Assembly: GCA_037954235.1 (NCBI GenBank) | Contig: JBBMOA010000007.1 | Span: 20,672,457-20,736,456, forward strand | Reading direction: 5' to 3' | Length of the DNA stretch: 64,000 nt | Source: Aulostomus chinensis | Lineage: Eukaryota; Chordata; Actinopteri; Syngnathiformes; Aulostomidae | Part shown: positions 41,070 through 52,400 of the stretch, one piece after another | Layout of the letters: the number at the start of each line of letters is the position of its first letter | Numbering within the stretch: position 1 is the first letter of the stretch | The notes under the pieces: model-generated | Told to the model about the DNA's origin: nothing | The model's database searches: none | What the model saw: the letters and a program-made list of their open reading frames with translations, nothing else | Position numbers and translations under genes: made by a program

Positions 41070-41714
41070 ATGATGACATGCACCTCAGGTCTAATGATCT
41101 AATTAATATAATTAATGGGGAGGTTTAGATGTTGATGAATTGTTTGTTTGAATTTCTTTCTTGATTTTGCGAAGGCCTGCAATGATCCTGCTCAAATGCT
41201 TAAAAACTGTAGAGACCAGTTTAAGTTTGAGACGTGGGGAATAGAAAGTACAGATATTTGTTTTACAATATAGAGGCTAAAAGTCAAAAACAAAAAGTAT
41301 AACAGATTCCTGAAAAATCTACTTAATGTCAATAAAAAAAAAGTAGCAGCAAAAATGATGGTTCCATGTCGGTTGTAATGAATTGCATTAAACTGCACAG
41401 GGAGGGAAATAGCTGTGATCAGTAATGCTGGCTCTGCTAAGCACTGGTCATTATGTGAATGCCAGCTAGCGCACAATTAGTAGCAATTTGTGACACATTA
41501 TCTGGCGTTTGTGATACATCATGCTACAATTTTTCTGCGCTTTTTATAGGTATGCACTCATGAACCAAAACGGTCACACTTGCATGTGAAGCACGTAACA
41601 TAAGGAGTCGTATAATCAAGCTGTCAGATGGAAATAACAATAATAAAGGTAGAACCTGTGGCGCTGTGCTTAACTACTCAGGGAGAAGTGACTTAGAGCC
41701 TTCCCTTTGGCAGA

Positions 41715-41730
41715 CTGCCACCTAGCGCGG
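41715..41730 (-). promoter_or_regulatory. CTCF-like motif (minus)
   Basis: On the minus strand it reads CCGCGCTAGGTGGCAG, a strong CTCF core. It points toward the two plus-oriented motifs at 33823 and 37347, a convergent arrangement. Function is inferred. Confidence 0.5.
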
Positions 41731-41975
41731 GTCCCCCTGAGGGCTCTTACTCATGAATCAGAGAAAATGGGAATTACACATATTAAAGAGGGTAAACGTC
41801 AGTAATCACAGCACTGGGAGGATGCTTGAAGACTCATCAGGCCCACTGCTGCTTTTTTTAGAGACACTTATTTGAAGGAGCCACGCAGTGTTGACAGCAC
41901 TACGGTGATGGGCACCTTTCAGGAATGTAGCCACCTATGAAATCCACTATTTACTCTCTGCTAGCTTCTCATATC

Positions 41976-41977
<2 letters not shown>

Positions 41978-42026
<49 letters not shown>
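41978..42026. repeat. (CA)n microsatellite
   Basis: Pure CA array of about 24 units. Confidence 0.97.
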
Positions 42027-42028
<2 letters not shown>

Positions 42029-43204
42029 CAATGATAACACTGTTTGACCTCCTGATCCAGGAGCAGCAGCCATGTCTGTTATTGTCTTCTGTCCATTAAT
42101 GTTTGTCTTACATTGACTGCTTTGTGGGTTTGGTAGTTTGGACACAGAAAAGTTTGTTTGTTTGTCCGTCTGGTCAGCAGAAGTCATGCAGCGCTGTGTT
42201 TGTTTGCCGGGTCAGTTGAGTCCACTACCAGACAACGCTGTTGAGGAGACAAGTGATCGAGGGAGACGCAGTCATTAGTGGCCCCGTCCTCCCTGTGTGT
42301 TCCTCTTGTGGGGGAGATGGCCAGACCACCAGGCCCTTTACCCCGACTCTCTGATAAGATGTCTGGAGTCCCTCCACATGACATAGAGCTGCTGGTACTT
42401 TGACAGAAAACAACCCTCAAGGGAAACTCAGGCAACTATAAATATTTAGGCACCGAAGAGCTTTATGGCGTTTGTTGTAAAAGGATTTATAGCAGCCAGG
42501 GAGGTGATGCATCAGTGTCAGAGGGCTTGAAGCAGCCAGTGTTTACAACATTGCATGTGAATCCTCCCACGACACTCGGGCCAAGCCTGGAGAAGTGAAC
42601 CAAATAAGCACTTCGGCGCTAGGAATGCAAACACCACAAACAGGTTTTAGAAAACAGGTGTGAGCAGACTGTCCTCAGGCCCTCGTGGTTCAAACCGTCT
42701 TTGGCTGCAGAGACGATTCACAAACAAGACAAGGCGATGGCCTTATATGGGCTGATCTGGAACCTGATCTATATTTCTGATGCCTCCCATGGGTTTCATA
42801 TAAATATTTGTGAGAACCTAAATTTAAAATGGTAGTGTTTAGTATAACAGAGGAGGAGGGGCAACTGAAAACCTAGCTTGATGCTCTGTCCTTTGCCCCC
42901 CTTCAGGCATGACCGGCGGTCTAGCTCAGAAAGAGAGGCAGCTACCGTATAATTATTTGCTAAATATTATTATTATCTGCTGAATAAAACTGAAAAAACA
43001 GCTAGAATGACAAGCTTGTAATTGCATGGAGCCCCCCTGGCGTCAGCTGTGAACATTTTTTTAAAATGAGGGGTTCTGAAGCCATGTACTTATAAAATAT
43101 AAATTAAAGAGTAATCAGTGCAACATAAATCATAAACATAAATCTACCGTTAAAGTGAAATGACAAACGTTTTATCTGACTTTTAGCAGGTTTAGTTAAA
43201 CTCC

Positions 43205-43385
43205 AGAGGTCCAATTTCACCAAACGTGGTAGAGGGGTGTGGTACGGGGTGAGGAAGAACCCCCTAAACTTTGGGTTCTATCTTTTTTAATAAAAAAAAA
43301 AAAAAAATTCATTGCATTTGGCTGAGGTTGCCTTGGCGGAGGAATTTGCTCTTGGACTGCCCTCCAGCTTGGCTGAGGCAGTTGC
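43205..43385. repeat. Degenerate teleost repeat ('gccttggcggagg' family)
   Basis: Blocks tttcaccaaacgtggtagag, gggtgtggtacggggtgagg, aagaaccccctaaactttgg and, after an A run, tgcatttggctgaggttgcc ttggcggagga match, in order, a repeat common in fish whose consensus describes caccaaacttggtgagggggtgt and cttggcggaggt. It is probably the 3' portion of a non-LTR element. Confidence 0.65.
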
Positions 43386-43619
43386 AGTCCTTGTCTAAAG
43401 AAAGTAGTGGTCACGCTTGTGAAGGTCTACTCGCAAATCCTTGCACACAGTTTATTAACTTTACACACTGATTTGCAAACCGAGAGCACAGATTTGCTCA
43501 TGTCTCTTCTATTTTACTCAGCTGACACCAGGGGGGCTCTGTATAATAGAGACATTTTGAGTTACAAATAAATTAGCCTTGAACTGGATTACCATTAATT
43601 CAGCAGGGTGCTGTAAATG

Positions 43620-43860
43620 AGTTGTCCGGCATTTCAGGAAAAAACATAATTAGATGGGAAGAAGGTCGATACTACTGTCCTTCAACCATGGCAATGTAGC
43701 CGATAGGCCTTTAGCTTAGCCTAGCATAATGACAAGAGACAGTAAAACAGCGGGCTTGGCTCTTTGAATTAAGAAAAATTAATGCTAGAATGTGGTGATT
43801 GTTGAATGTTGGCTGTAGCTTTATAGTTGACAGGCGAATACGTTGGTGGTCTTCATCTTC
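43620..43860. repeat. Degenerate teleost repeat ('ttagcttagcttagcataa' family)
   Basis: Ordered blocks gggaagaaggtcgatact, caatgtagccgataggcc, tttagcttagcctagcataa, tgacaagagacagtaaaaca and gcgggcttggctctttgaa match a common fish repeat with ttagcttagcataaagactggaaacagggggaaacagctagcctggctctgtc-type order. It is heavily mutated. Confidence 0.6.
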
Positions 43861-44223
43861 AATGTTTTTGATTCTCCATGATAAAGTAATAAGTTCCCAA
43901 AATATTGAACTATTATAAGTCAGGGAGATGTGTTAATTGAAATGCAGCATCCATGTTTGACATGTTTATTTGTCATGCATCATTAATCAGCGTTTGGACA
44001 CGTGCGTCCTGGTATCCCCTCCAAACAGATCACACGTGGCACTAGGCTGTTTTCGGCTGCCTCCACCTGTACTCGTCTTTACCTTCTGTCTCCTCATCTA
44101 AGTTGCATGAGGTGTTATCTGTATCCCTCTCATCTCTGCCTTTCCCCTCCAGGTTTTTATCCGCCCGGTCTCTTTCATCTCCATCCTCCAGGGCAGTCGG
44201 ACATCTCGGTCCACCAACATCCT

Positions 44224-44253
44224 CACCACCACCACCACCACCACCACCACCAC
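44224..44253. repeat. (CAC)n trinucleotide repeat
   Basis: Ten CAC units. In one plus frame they read as ten histidines within an open frame at 44002-44436. See findings. Confidence 0.95.
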
Positions 44254-46173
44254 GGCCTTTGCAGCCCCCTCCTCTGTCTGTCCATCTTCTCCCGCTGCCC
44301 TACTTCTTCCCAACAGGGTCGCAGGGCTGCTTTGTCCCAGATTGCTGGAGGATCAGGATTCCTCATTATCCTGTTAACTGTACATTTATCTGACAAGACA
44401 GGGGAGAGAGCGACCCCCGGCATCATTAAGCTTTAATGGACAGCCTAGAAATGAGGGAGAAGCCATAAAAGCAGGAGCCGAACCAGAGTCTCTCTTTAAT
44501 GTCTGTGATCGCCCTGACAGGATTATTAATCAGGAACTAAAGGAATTTAAAACCTTTGCTCTTGGCTTCCTCACTTAGAGTCTTTAGCTTGCACCATTAC
44601 ATAGCAACCCAGGGTCAGGAGGTCTGCAGCTAATTGGTTCTACAGGGTTTTGAATAACAATGAGCTGAGCCCAATTACTGAACTACAGAGAGGCGGAGAT
44701 GAGAGGAAAGGGAGGAGGGGGCCCAGTGGAACAGGCACATGGAGGATGGAGGGGGGAGGAGGAGGAGATGGAGCTGTTTCACGGCTGCTGTCTCTCTCCT
44801 CCTCAGAGTGGGGATATTAATGAGATCAGTAAATGAGTGCTGGCAGAGACGGGGATGTGCTGTAGAAAAACAGCCGCCCTGCCCAGCAGGACGGCGGCAG
44901 CAGCTCCTCATTCGCTATTCCATTTGACTCCCAGATTCACACGAAATGTGTGCGCTTCATTCTTTTTGTCCCAGATTTTCCTTTTCTTTGTATCTCATGT
45001 TCATTTATTAGTGATGTATTTTCTTCCCTCCAACACGGGGGATCTGTTTCTGTGGTCCTTTGATATCAACATTGTATTCCAGTCTGTCTTGTAAAGCCTT
45101 TAATGCTGTCTTCGGGGGTTTTTATTCAATGATGGCTAACATAGTTAGTCCCAGCAGTTTAGAGGCAGCTCGGCTATAAATTTGTTCTCATTCAAAGGCA
45201 TAACTGCCTCTGATTGTGCCTTATTTTTCTGACCCCTGCTGCTTTGGTGGACATCAAGGCTTGTTTTTCATCCTCTTACTCATCCATCATTACACGCGGC
45301 TGCCGTGCGGGTAGATTAGGCTGCACTGTATCTGTACAGTCTCTCCACTCTAGTGTGTCATGTAGTGCCCCCTCGCCCTGATATTGCTGATGAAACTGGT
45401 TTGGATGGAGGCATTATCAGATTTAGAGAGCTAATTTGTTGCAGCGGCAAAAGAGCTTTTCAGGCTATTGAAGGGAAGTCTTCTTTTTTCACTTGGTTGT
45501 GCTCGGTATTATTTGTGCCCTTGAAACATTGCAAGAATGTTGAGCTGTAGGACTTCTAAATTGATCTCTGCTTAAATAATCTCTTTCAAATTCATGAATT
45601 CACATTGAGCAATCCCCTCCTCTGAGCATTCATCGTTTTCAATAAACCCCCGGAGAAGCTGTCATTATGCCTCAACCTCCTCATCCCATTCTAAACTGCT
45701 GTTCAAGGGCTGCAAATTGGAAATGTGATTTAAATATTGCTTGAAATGGATAGCTCATATTCACCTAAGCCCCGTGTTAGGCTCTGTCATGCGATGAAAG
45801 CCGAGGATGTCAGCTGATATTCACTGTACTTCCTGCGCTGTGAGTTGAAGACATTAATTGCAGCTAGCAGAGGGTTTAGCCTCGACCTTTCCAGATCACC
45901 AGGCAAACAAAATTTTCTGTAGGCCTACTACTCTGCACGCTTTTGTCACTTGTTCTTCATGGTTGGATTTCTCAGAGATGAGAAGGATTCTCTTTGCTTA
46001 CACTTTTAATCGGCTATAGAGCGGTGAAAATACTCCAGCTGGAATGAGAAGGAGATAAATGCCTTCTTAACTCGAGACTGCAAATGAACTACAAATCCTT
46101 GAGCTGGATTGCTATTCATTCTTCAATTATGTAAGCCCTCATCTAGTTTTTTCCTCCTACTCGACGGTGTCAG

Positions 46174-46205
<32 letters not shown>

Positions 46206-46228
46206 CGTGTGTGTGTGTGTGTGTGTGT
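46174..46228. repeat. (TA)n(TG)n compound microsatellite
   Basis: About ten TA units run directly into an interrupted TG array. Confidence 0.95.
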
Positions 46229-46788
46229 TTGTATATGTACAAATACATTCTTGACAGACAAGATTATAATCTCTTTCAAATACAAGTATTAATGAGGTTT
46301 GCAAAGTGATTTAAGGGCATTCTTTGTTGACGTGAAAAACGCTGAATATTCATCGCCATTGACTGATTGGCTTCTTATATATTTGTGCAAGGCTGCCTTG
46401 CAAATACACTTTAGAGATTCCTCCTCAGCCGTGTGCTTGGTGGTGGATTATGTGTTGAATCTCATCATTAAAAAAAAAAAAAAAAGGAAAAAAAAAAGGT
46501 GCCACTGCCATTCAAAACAACCACATACTGAAGTCTTGAATCTGCATATTTGCATACTGTAACAGAGTTGCAGCTGTGGTCTCTGAAGAGTTTATCATTA
46601 TTTCACATTTATTTTGTCTCCCTAATTACCTAATTAATTCTGTTGTTTTGATTGTGGTGTTTACCGTTTGCTTTGTGGAAGCGTAATCCTGTTCTATTTG
46701 TCTGTTTGAAGAAGGAGCAGTCTCACTGAATTATTCATGCTGCGCTCCAGCGACAGCACAGCCGTTTAAATGATGAAGGCATTCGTGA

Positions 46789-46792
<4 letters not shown>

Positions 46793-46831
<39 letters not shown>

Positions 46832-46935
46832 CCTTTCTCTCTCTCTGACTCTCTGACTCTCTCTCACTCTATCACATACGCACACACATGCACACACGCG
46901 CACTCACATACACACACACATACACACACACACAC
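46793..46935. repeat. (CT)n plus (CA)n compound low-complexity tract
   Basis: A polypyrimidine CT array (46793-46828 with interrupted extension to about 46865) is followed by interrupted CA arrays. Mirror-symmetric CT tracts can form triplex DNA (known). Confidence 0.9.
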
Positions 46936-47187
46936 TGTTTGTCTCCTTCTCACTCTCGCTTCTCTTTCTCTGTAAGTGCCTGAGGCGGAGGAAGTGGGAT
47001 GTAAGGAGGGGAGAGGATTTCACGAAGCTCACAAGCGCACCTCAAATGAGGCGAAGGGAAAACATGTCACTCTAATATGTCTGACCGAGCTTCGAGAAGG
47101 CCCGACTCAAAGCCGTGTCTAATCTGACACCATTATGTGACCTTTCATCTCCATTTCTCACAGGAAACAGTTCTCCACCCTGTATAG

Positions 47188-47252
47188 TGTGTGTGTGTGC
47201 GTGTGTGTGTGTGTGTGTGTGCGTGCGTGTGCGCGCGTGTGTGTGTGTGTAT
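47188..47252. repeat. Interrupted (TG)n microsatellite
   Basis: TG array with gcgtgcgtgtgcgcgcg interruptions, an alternating purine-pyrimidine stretch favourable to Z-DNA. Confidence 0.9.
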
Positions 47253-48169
47253 GTTTTCTCTGCCCATCAACCACTGAGTAGGAATGTGGACACTTCAGTC
47301 GACGCAGACTCTCTGGAGTGCTGCTTATGTGTCAAAATGTTGTTCACTGATTGGACACGGTCGCGTCATGTGTTGTCCACTTCACACCTTCAGCTGTGAC
47401 TTTTTCTAGAATGGAGGATACTTGATCGAGGGCTACTGGCATCTGGTTGGGTTTTTTTTTTCTTAAACTAATCCTGTGTCTCACCCTCAGTGTGGTCTTA
47501 ACTGTGTTTCCAAGTGCACCTCCTCTGAGACACAAGGAAGAGGAGGGAGGTGGTGGTGGGCTTCTCTAGGGATTGTCTGTTTCTCGTGTTTACTGCAAAA
47601 ACCCTTAAGGACTTACAGGCACTTTCATCATCAGTGGTACACACTTCCTTGCCTGTGTTCCTCACTTTTTAACATCCTTTTTTCTTCCCACTCTTCTGTG
47701 AATTTTTTTTCTCTAAAGTATATATGACACCTATGAGTGCCAGGCATTGCTTATCTGTAAAGCCTGGTTGGTTGCCATCTCCCTGGGACCACACACTCCC
47801 ATTATGCACTCATTTACATGAAGAGAATTCATCGTTTGTTCACAGCTTCTTTCATGGTTCCCCCTCAGGACGGCATTGTCCTTAAAACACACAAATCACA
47901 CGCGCTACATTTGGTTTCAAGATGCCTGTTTCTTTTGATGACGGCTCACTTGATGGACGTTATCGGCCTGCACGTCTCAGACAAAGCCTCCAGCCTGCAT
48001 GGTTTTATATTAAACTTTACTTTAATGTGTTGTTTTCTCTCTGTAGATTCTGCATTCTATTTGATCTACCCTAAACATACATCTTTAATCTTTGCTCCAG
48101 GCTGTGTGTGTGTGAAGAAGTGTGTCACTGTAGGCCTGGCTGTCATAGCACTGCATCCCCAGTGGGAGG

Positions 48170-48183
48170 CCTGCAGGGGGCAG
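48170..48183 (+). promoter_or_regulatory. CTCF-like motif (plus)
   Basis: CCTGCAGGGGGCAG matches the CTCF core well (AGGGGGCAG). It lies in the gene-poor part of the window. Function is inferred. Confidence 0.45.
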
Positions 48184-49102
48184 CATACAAAACACAGCAT
48201 TATTTCCCAGTTCCTTTATACACCTGCATCATCATCACCATCACAGCAGTCGTTATTAACATACATCTTCATTAACTCACAAGAGGGAGTCAGAAAATAT
48301 AAATAATAAAAAAAAAACAAGAATGAAACCATCATGAGCCCGCAGGGTGTTCTACTGTTTGTACTGACGCAGAGGACGAGTTATGCTAATTGAGAGTTCT
48401 TTGCATAATTAGGGAGAAAAAACTTTTATCATTATTATTAGTGGAGAATAGCCAGACAGAGGGTAATTTCAAGTTTCCCAGCAGGGTGCTGCAGGAGAAT
48501 AAAAGAGAAAAGGACACACTCTCAATGATATTCCTGCTGTCGTTTGATGCAGGGAGCATAATTCATCTAAGATACTTAGCCTGAGTACGCTTTAATGATG
48601 ATGACTTTCCCCAATGTGATTTTCCAAGTGTTTTAATGTATTGTCTTCATAGCAGATGTGTTTGCTGTGATAATTTCCAGGACTGCATATTAACTTATCC
48701 GCCTATTTTTTTAAAAAAAGATTTTGTCTTTTAAGTTTAATGAGGCTACGCTTTTTGTCGCTGCAGATGACTTCTCGCTGCTTCATTGTGGTTGGGGCTG
48801 CTGTGATGCAGCTGGCTGGTCTGCTCAGCCACACAGAGCAGTGAGTAAGGGGGTCGTGATTATAACGGGCACACGAGGCAATCACAACAGAGAGCTGAAT
48901 CCATTACTCCCTCAGCAAGGTTTCAGCAGGTCATTAAGTAAGATCGTCAAATACACCTTTACTCAACTTAATGTGATGATGCTACAACCAGGAACGCCAT
49001 TGGGGGGAGGAGAAGCACCACTCCAATGAGCCGGCACTGACAAAGGCCCCCAAAACCAGCCTAAACACATTGAAGCAATACTCTTCCCAAAAAGTGTAAT
49101 TT

Positions 49103-49455
49103 CCCAGAATGCAGAAAAAGCCAGTCACGTACATTTAGCTCAAAGCGAACAGCAAAAATGTCACCCGGTGTAATCCACATCTTCTTGTACCTGCCTTCTG
49201 CCCAAGTAATCCACAAACAAGTTTGAGTTCAAAACAAGGTCTAACATTTGTGGGTCTTGCAGCCATGAACAAACAAGGATGCTCAAATCGTAGTGTTCGT
49301 GGATTACTGAGCATGTGGTTGTATAAAAAAACGGAGTATACCAAATGTTGTGTTTGACAGTTTATTAAATGGACATTGTTGGACAGTTGTTGTCTGCCAT
49401 CAGTTTCCATTAGTATAAAGCTAAATATACATGCCTGGGTCTTTCTGCATTCTGG
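49103..49455. mobile_element. Non-autonomous inverted-repeat element (MITE-like), copy B
   Basis: The left arm 49103-49140 (cccagaatgcagaaaaagcc then agtcacgtacatttagct) is the inverted complement, with a few mismatches, of the right arm 49419-49455 (agctaaatatacatgcctgg then gtctttctgcattctgg). The intervening 278 bases have no coding frame of note. A related right-arm copy lies at 40741-40880. This fits a decayed MITE; the superfamily is not assignable and no clear target duplication was seen. Confidence 0.7.
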
Positions 49456-52400
49456 TGTCAAAAAGAAGTGGTGCAACTTGGAAAAAAAAACACCTTCGTG
49501 TGCTCAGGACACCCATATGACATTTTGTGGGTGAAGTAACACATAAATGGTTGATTGGGCCCGATACTGGGTGATTTTATGAGGTCAGAAATCTCTAGCT
49601 GCACCTGATCACAACCACTGCATGCAGGAAGTTGCCTCTCCCTCAGAGCGGAGCCTGTGCTTGCTTTAAGACTGTGAACGATAGTTTATGCTGCAGTAAG
49701 TATTCCTTTCAAAGGCTTTACAAGGCACTGGGGATTAAGAGACTGTACCACACTCATCTCATTTGTGTCAGGGCTGGGAAAAGGGAGCACTCTAAATATG
49801 CTCTGCACCAATAAGCCGTATGGGGTAGAGTGGAGACGAGGGCTCTCAGATGTGAGGGGAACACATTGCACCTGCCCCAGTTGTTCACCACCAACATGGC
49901 CGTCTGCTTCTCGAATGCAGGGAGCGTTCCCTCGCTTCAAAGATTCCCCTGCTTTTTTTCATCTATGAGCAGCAGCCCACGGCCAGAACCAAGGATTAAT
50001 ATTTCAAAACATGTTTCTTGCTTGCAGCCCCCACCCACCCCACCGCCTCTCTATACCTCCTTTACCCCACGACCCCCCCAACATCATCTCACACACACAG
50101 CCCATTCCCTGTTCACCACTTATTCTCCTCCCCGCTCTCCCCCCACCCCACCTGCCTGCTTGCTCGCCGAAATGTGTGATATATTTTTTTCCACATCTCA
50201 TGTTTTGCTGCTCCAGTGCTCCCCTCAATCCAATCACCAGCGCGGTATGTTTTATGGATTAATAAGATATGATCCTGGAAGGTCCAGTCAGGCAGTTGAG
50301 GAGCCAAAAGCAGAAGGATGAAGCAATGAAAGCAGGGGAAAGAGGGGCAGGGTGCCGTCTGCAGTTGAATTTTAATGAGTACCAAGGGGAATATTCTTTC
50401 GTTTTTTTCTGTTCTTTTTTTCTTGGGGTATCCTTCTGGTGCATGCTCTAAATCACTGTCACACAAACAAGGTATTTCCCATCATGCCTCTGGTTTGGCT
50501 TGGTAACTGTGTCATCTCGTGGCACAGGCGCCTCACCGGCACACCTGCTCTGCCATCCTAATTGAACAGATGATCTGCCAATTTGTCATGTTTATCTTCA
50601 GAGGCGTTCTGGCGTCAATGCCCTGCTCTGCTCAGCCCCCTTACAGTGCAGATGTTAGCAAAGCTTTTTTTTATGACAGATCTTGTAGTCATTACTGAAT
50701 AATTCATCGCTGCATTAATGTCTTTAGATAGCATCTTCAGCATCTTGCTTCGCTTTTTTGGTCTCCCTCCCTTTTCTTCCTTCTCCAGCTCCTCACAAGG
50801 GAAAACTTTATTATTCTCTCTGCTGACAGCAAAGTATACGGATAAAAGATAATTGCCTGGCTTGACTCAGCCATTGATATGAAAATAGGATTGAAATTAT
50901 TCACTGTGGTTTAAAGGTTAGTTGAAGGTTATTACTCTGGGAGATGCGTGGAGGAGAGCAGCCTCTGTGTACAGCCTGGTGTCAGGCCTGACAAGACATT
51001 TCTGAAAGGCTAATATGCTGCGCATGCTGCAAAGGCCATTCATTGAATAAACTGAAAAAGGTCTCCTGAGATCTTAACACAGGAGAAGTCAATTATTTAG
51101 AAGCAAATTATGGCTCACTCTGTGAATAAACATGATATGCACCAAATAAGATTGTGAGGTTGATTTTCTACACACTCCAGTGTCTTTTTTTTTTTTCAGA
51201 TGAATGTTTGTGCTTTCTTTCAGCCCTTCGTGCCTGGTGGAATGTAATCTGAACACCATAATGAAGAGGGAGAGGGCTCTCTCCGCCACTTTAATGTATT
51301 CGATCCATTGCATGCTTATGGGCTTGTTATGGTTCAGATGGACTTTGAACGTGGGCTTAATAAATCACCTCCGCCAGCAGTCGTCTGATGTTTTTGCTTA
51401 AGAGCCGCTCTGATGTCTGTGGTTGGCCCGTCACTACTTACGCGAGTCTCTATTACCATGGCAACTGGGGGGGACGTATGCAGGTAGTGTGCTGTACGCT
51501 GGAGGAAGTCACGGTGTGCCGTTTGATAGCAGACAGCAGCAGACAGCTCTCCGTCTGTCTGTCTGCATGTCTACAATTCTTCCAGCAGCAGAGTCAATAC
51601 TCATTCAGATTAGTTTTACTGTTTCTCTCCAAACATTTGCAGACATCATCTGTTTTCCTGTGTTGTTGCCCGAAATACACAGAATAATAAAACACGACAC
51701 ATTATTAAACTTAAATACATACAAATATATGACCTTTCATTTTCTCTTCACTCTCTATAAAGTAGTCATATGAGTCAAATCCTTTTGTAAAGAGCTATTC
51801 TTTGTATTTCTATTTATATACTCTTCATTTAGCTAAATACTAGTGTTTTGTAGTATCACGTACACTGTGTCTGCAGACATACAGACTAGCAATAACCTCA
51901 GATGTATACTACTGGACTTATTAACTTAAATTGATATAGATCTTTGTTTAACCTCTCATTTCTCCAATTCCCTTTACGTTTTATTTTATTTCCATTTGCT
52001 GAAAGGTGAATTTCTATTTGGCCATCAATACAATTTTCTCTTAAACTCATAGTAAATGCGTTTAGCCTTTATTGACAAGCTATTAGTGAAACGGTGATAT
52101 AAAACAGGACATGTGCAATCGTTTAACCTAAATTTTAAGATTCTGAGTCCAGGGGGGAGATACTTTCATGTGAATACATCAAAGAGTAGTGAGATGAGAG
52201 GCAGAAAGGATCACATGACACGTCCCAGTGAGGATGCTACCACACCTCCTCCTCACCTGCTCTCTCACTTCTTCCTTTTTTCTCTCTCTCAAGGTTTGGT
52301 GTCTTTATCCAAAGATGCAGGTGTGATCATTCATCTGTTTATCTAAATCATTTCAGCGGCACCTAAAACATACAATCATTTTGATTTTCTCATCAAAAAT

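Larger units (their letters stand above)
41090..43195. other. Intergenic sequence
   Basis: No gene found. It holds a CTCF-like motif on the minus strand (41715-41730), a CA array (41978-42026) and unique sequence. The minus-strand frames at 42184-42435 have no recognisable domain. Confidence 0.5.
43900..49100. other. Gene-poor region, part 1
   Basis: No exon supported. AT-rich blocks with many TAAT and CATTAA cores (for example 45160-45800 and 46290-46780) look like vertebrate developmental non-coding elements, but conservation cannot be tested here. Microsatellites and the (CAC)n tract are listed separately. Confidence 0.4.

Noticed and set aside
47818..48306. 162-codon plus-strand open frame
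   Set aside because: No family resemblance. It spans a CTCF-like motif and a TG-rich stretch and looks random.
49830..50321. Proline-rich 163-codon frame
   Set aside because: It comes from a C-rich low-complexity tract (ccccaccc repeats) and is not protein-like outside it.
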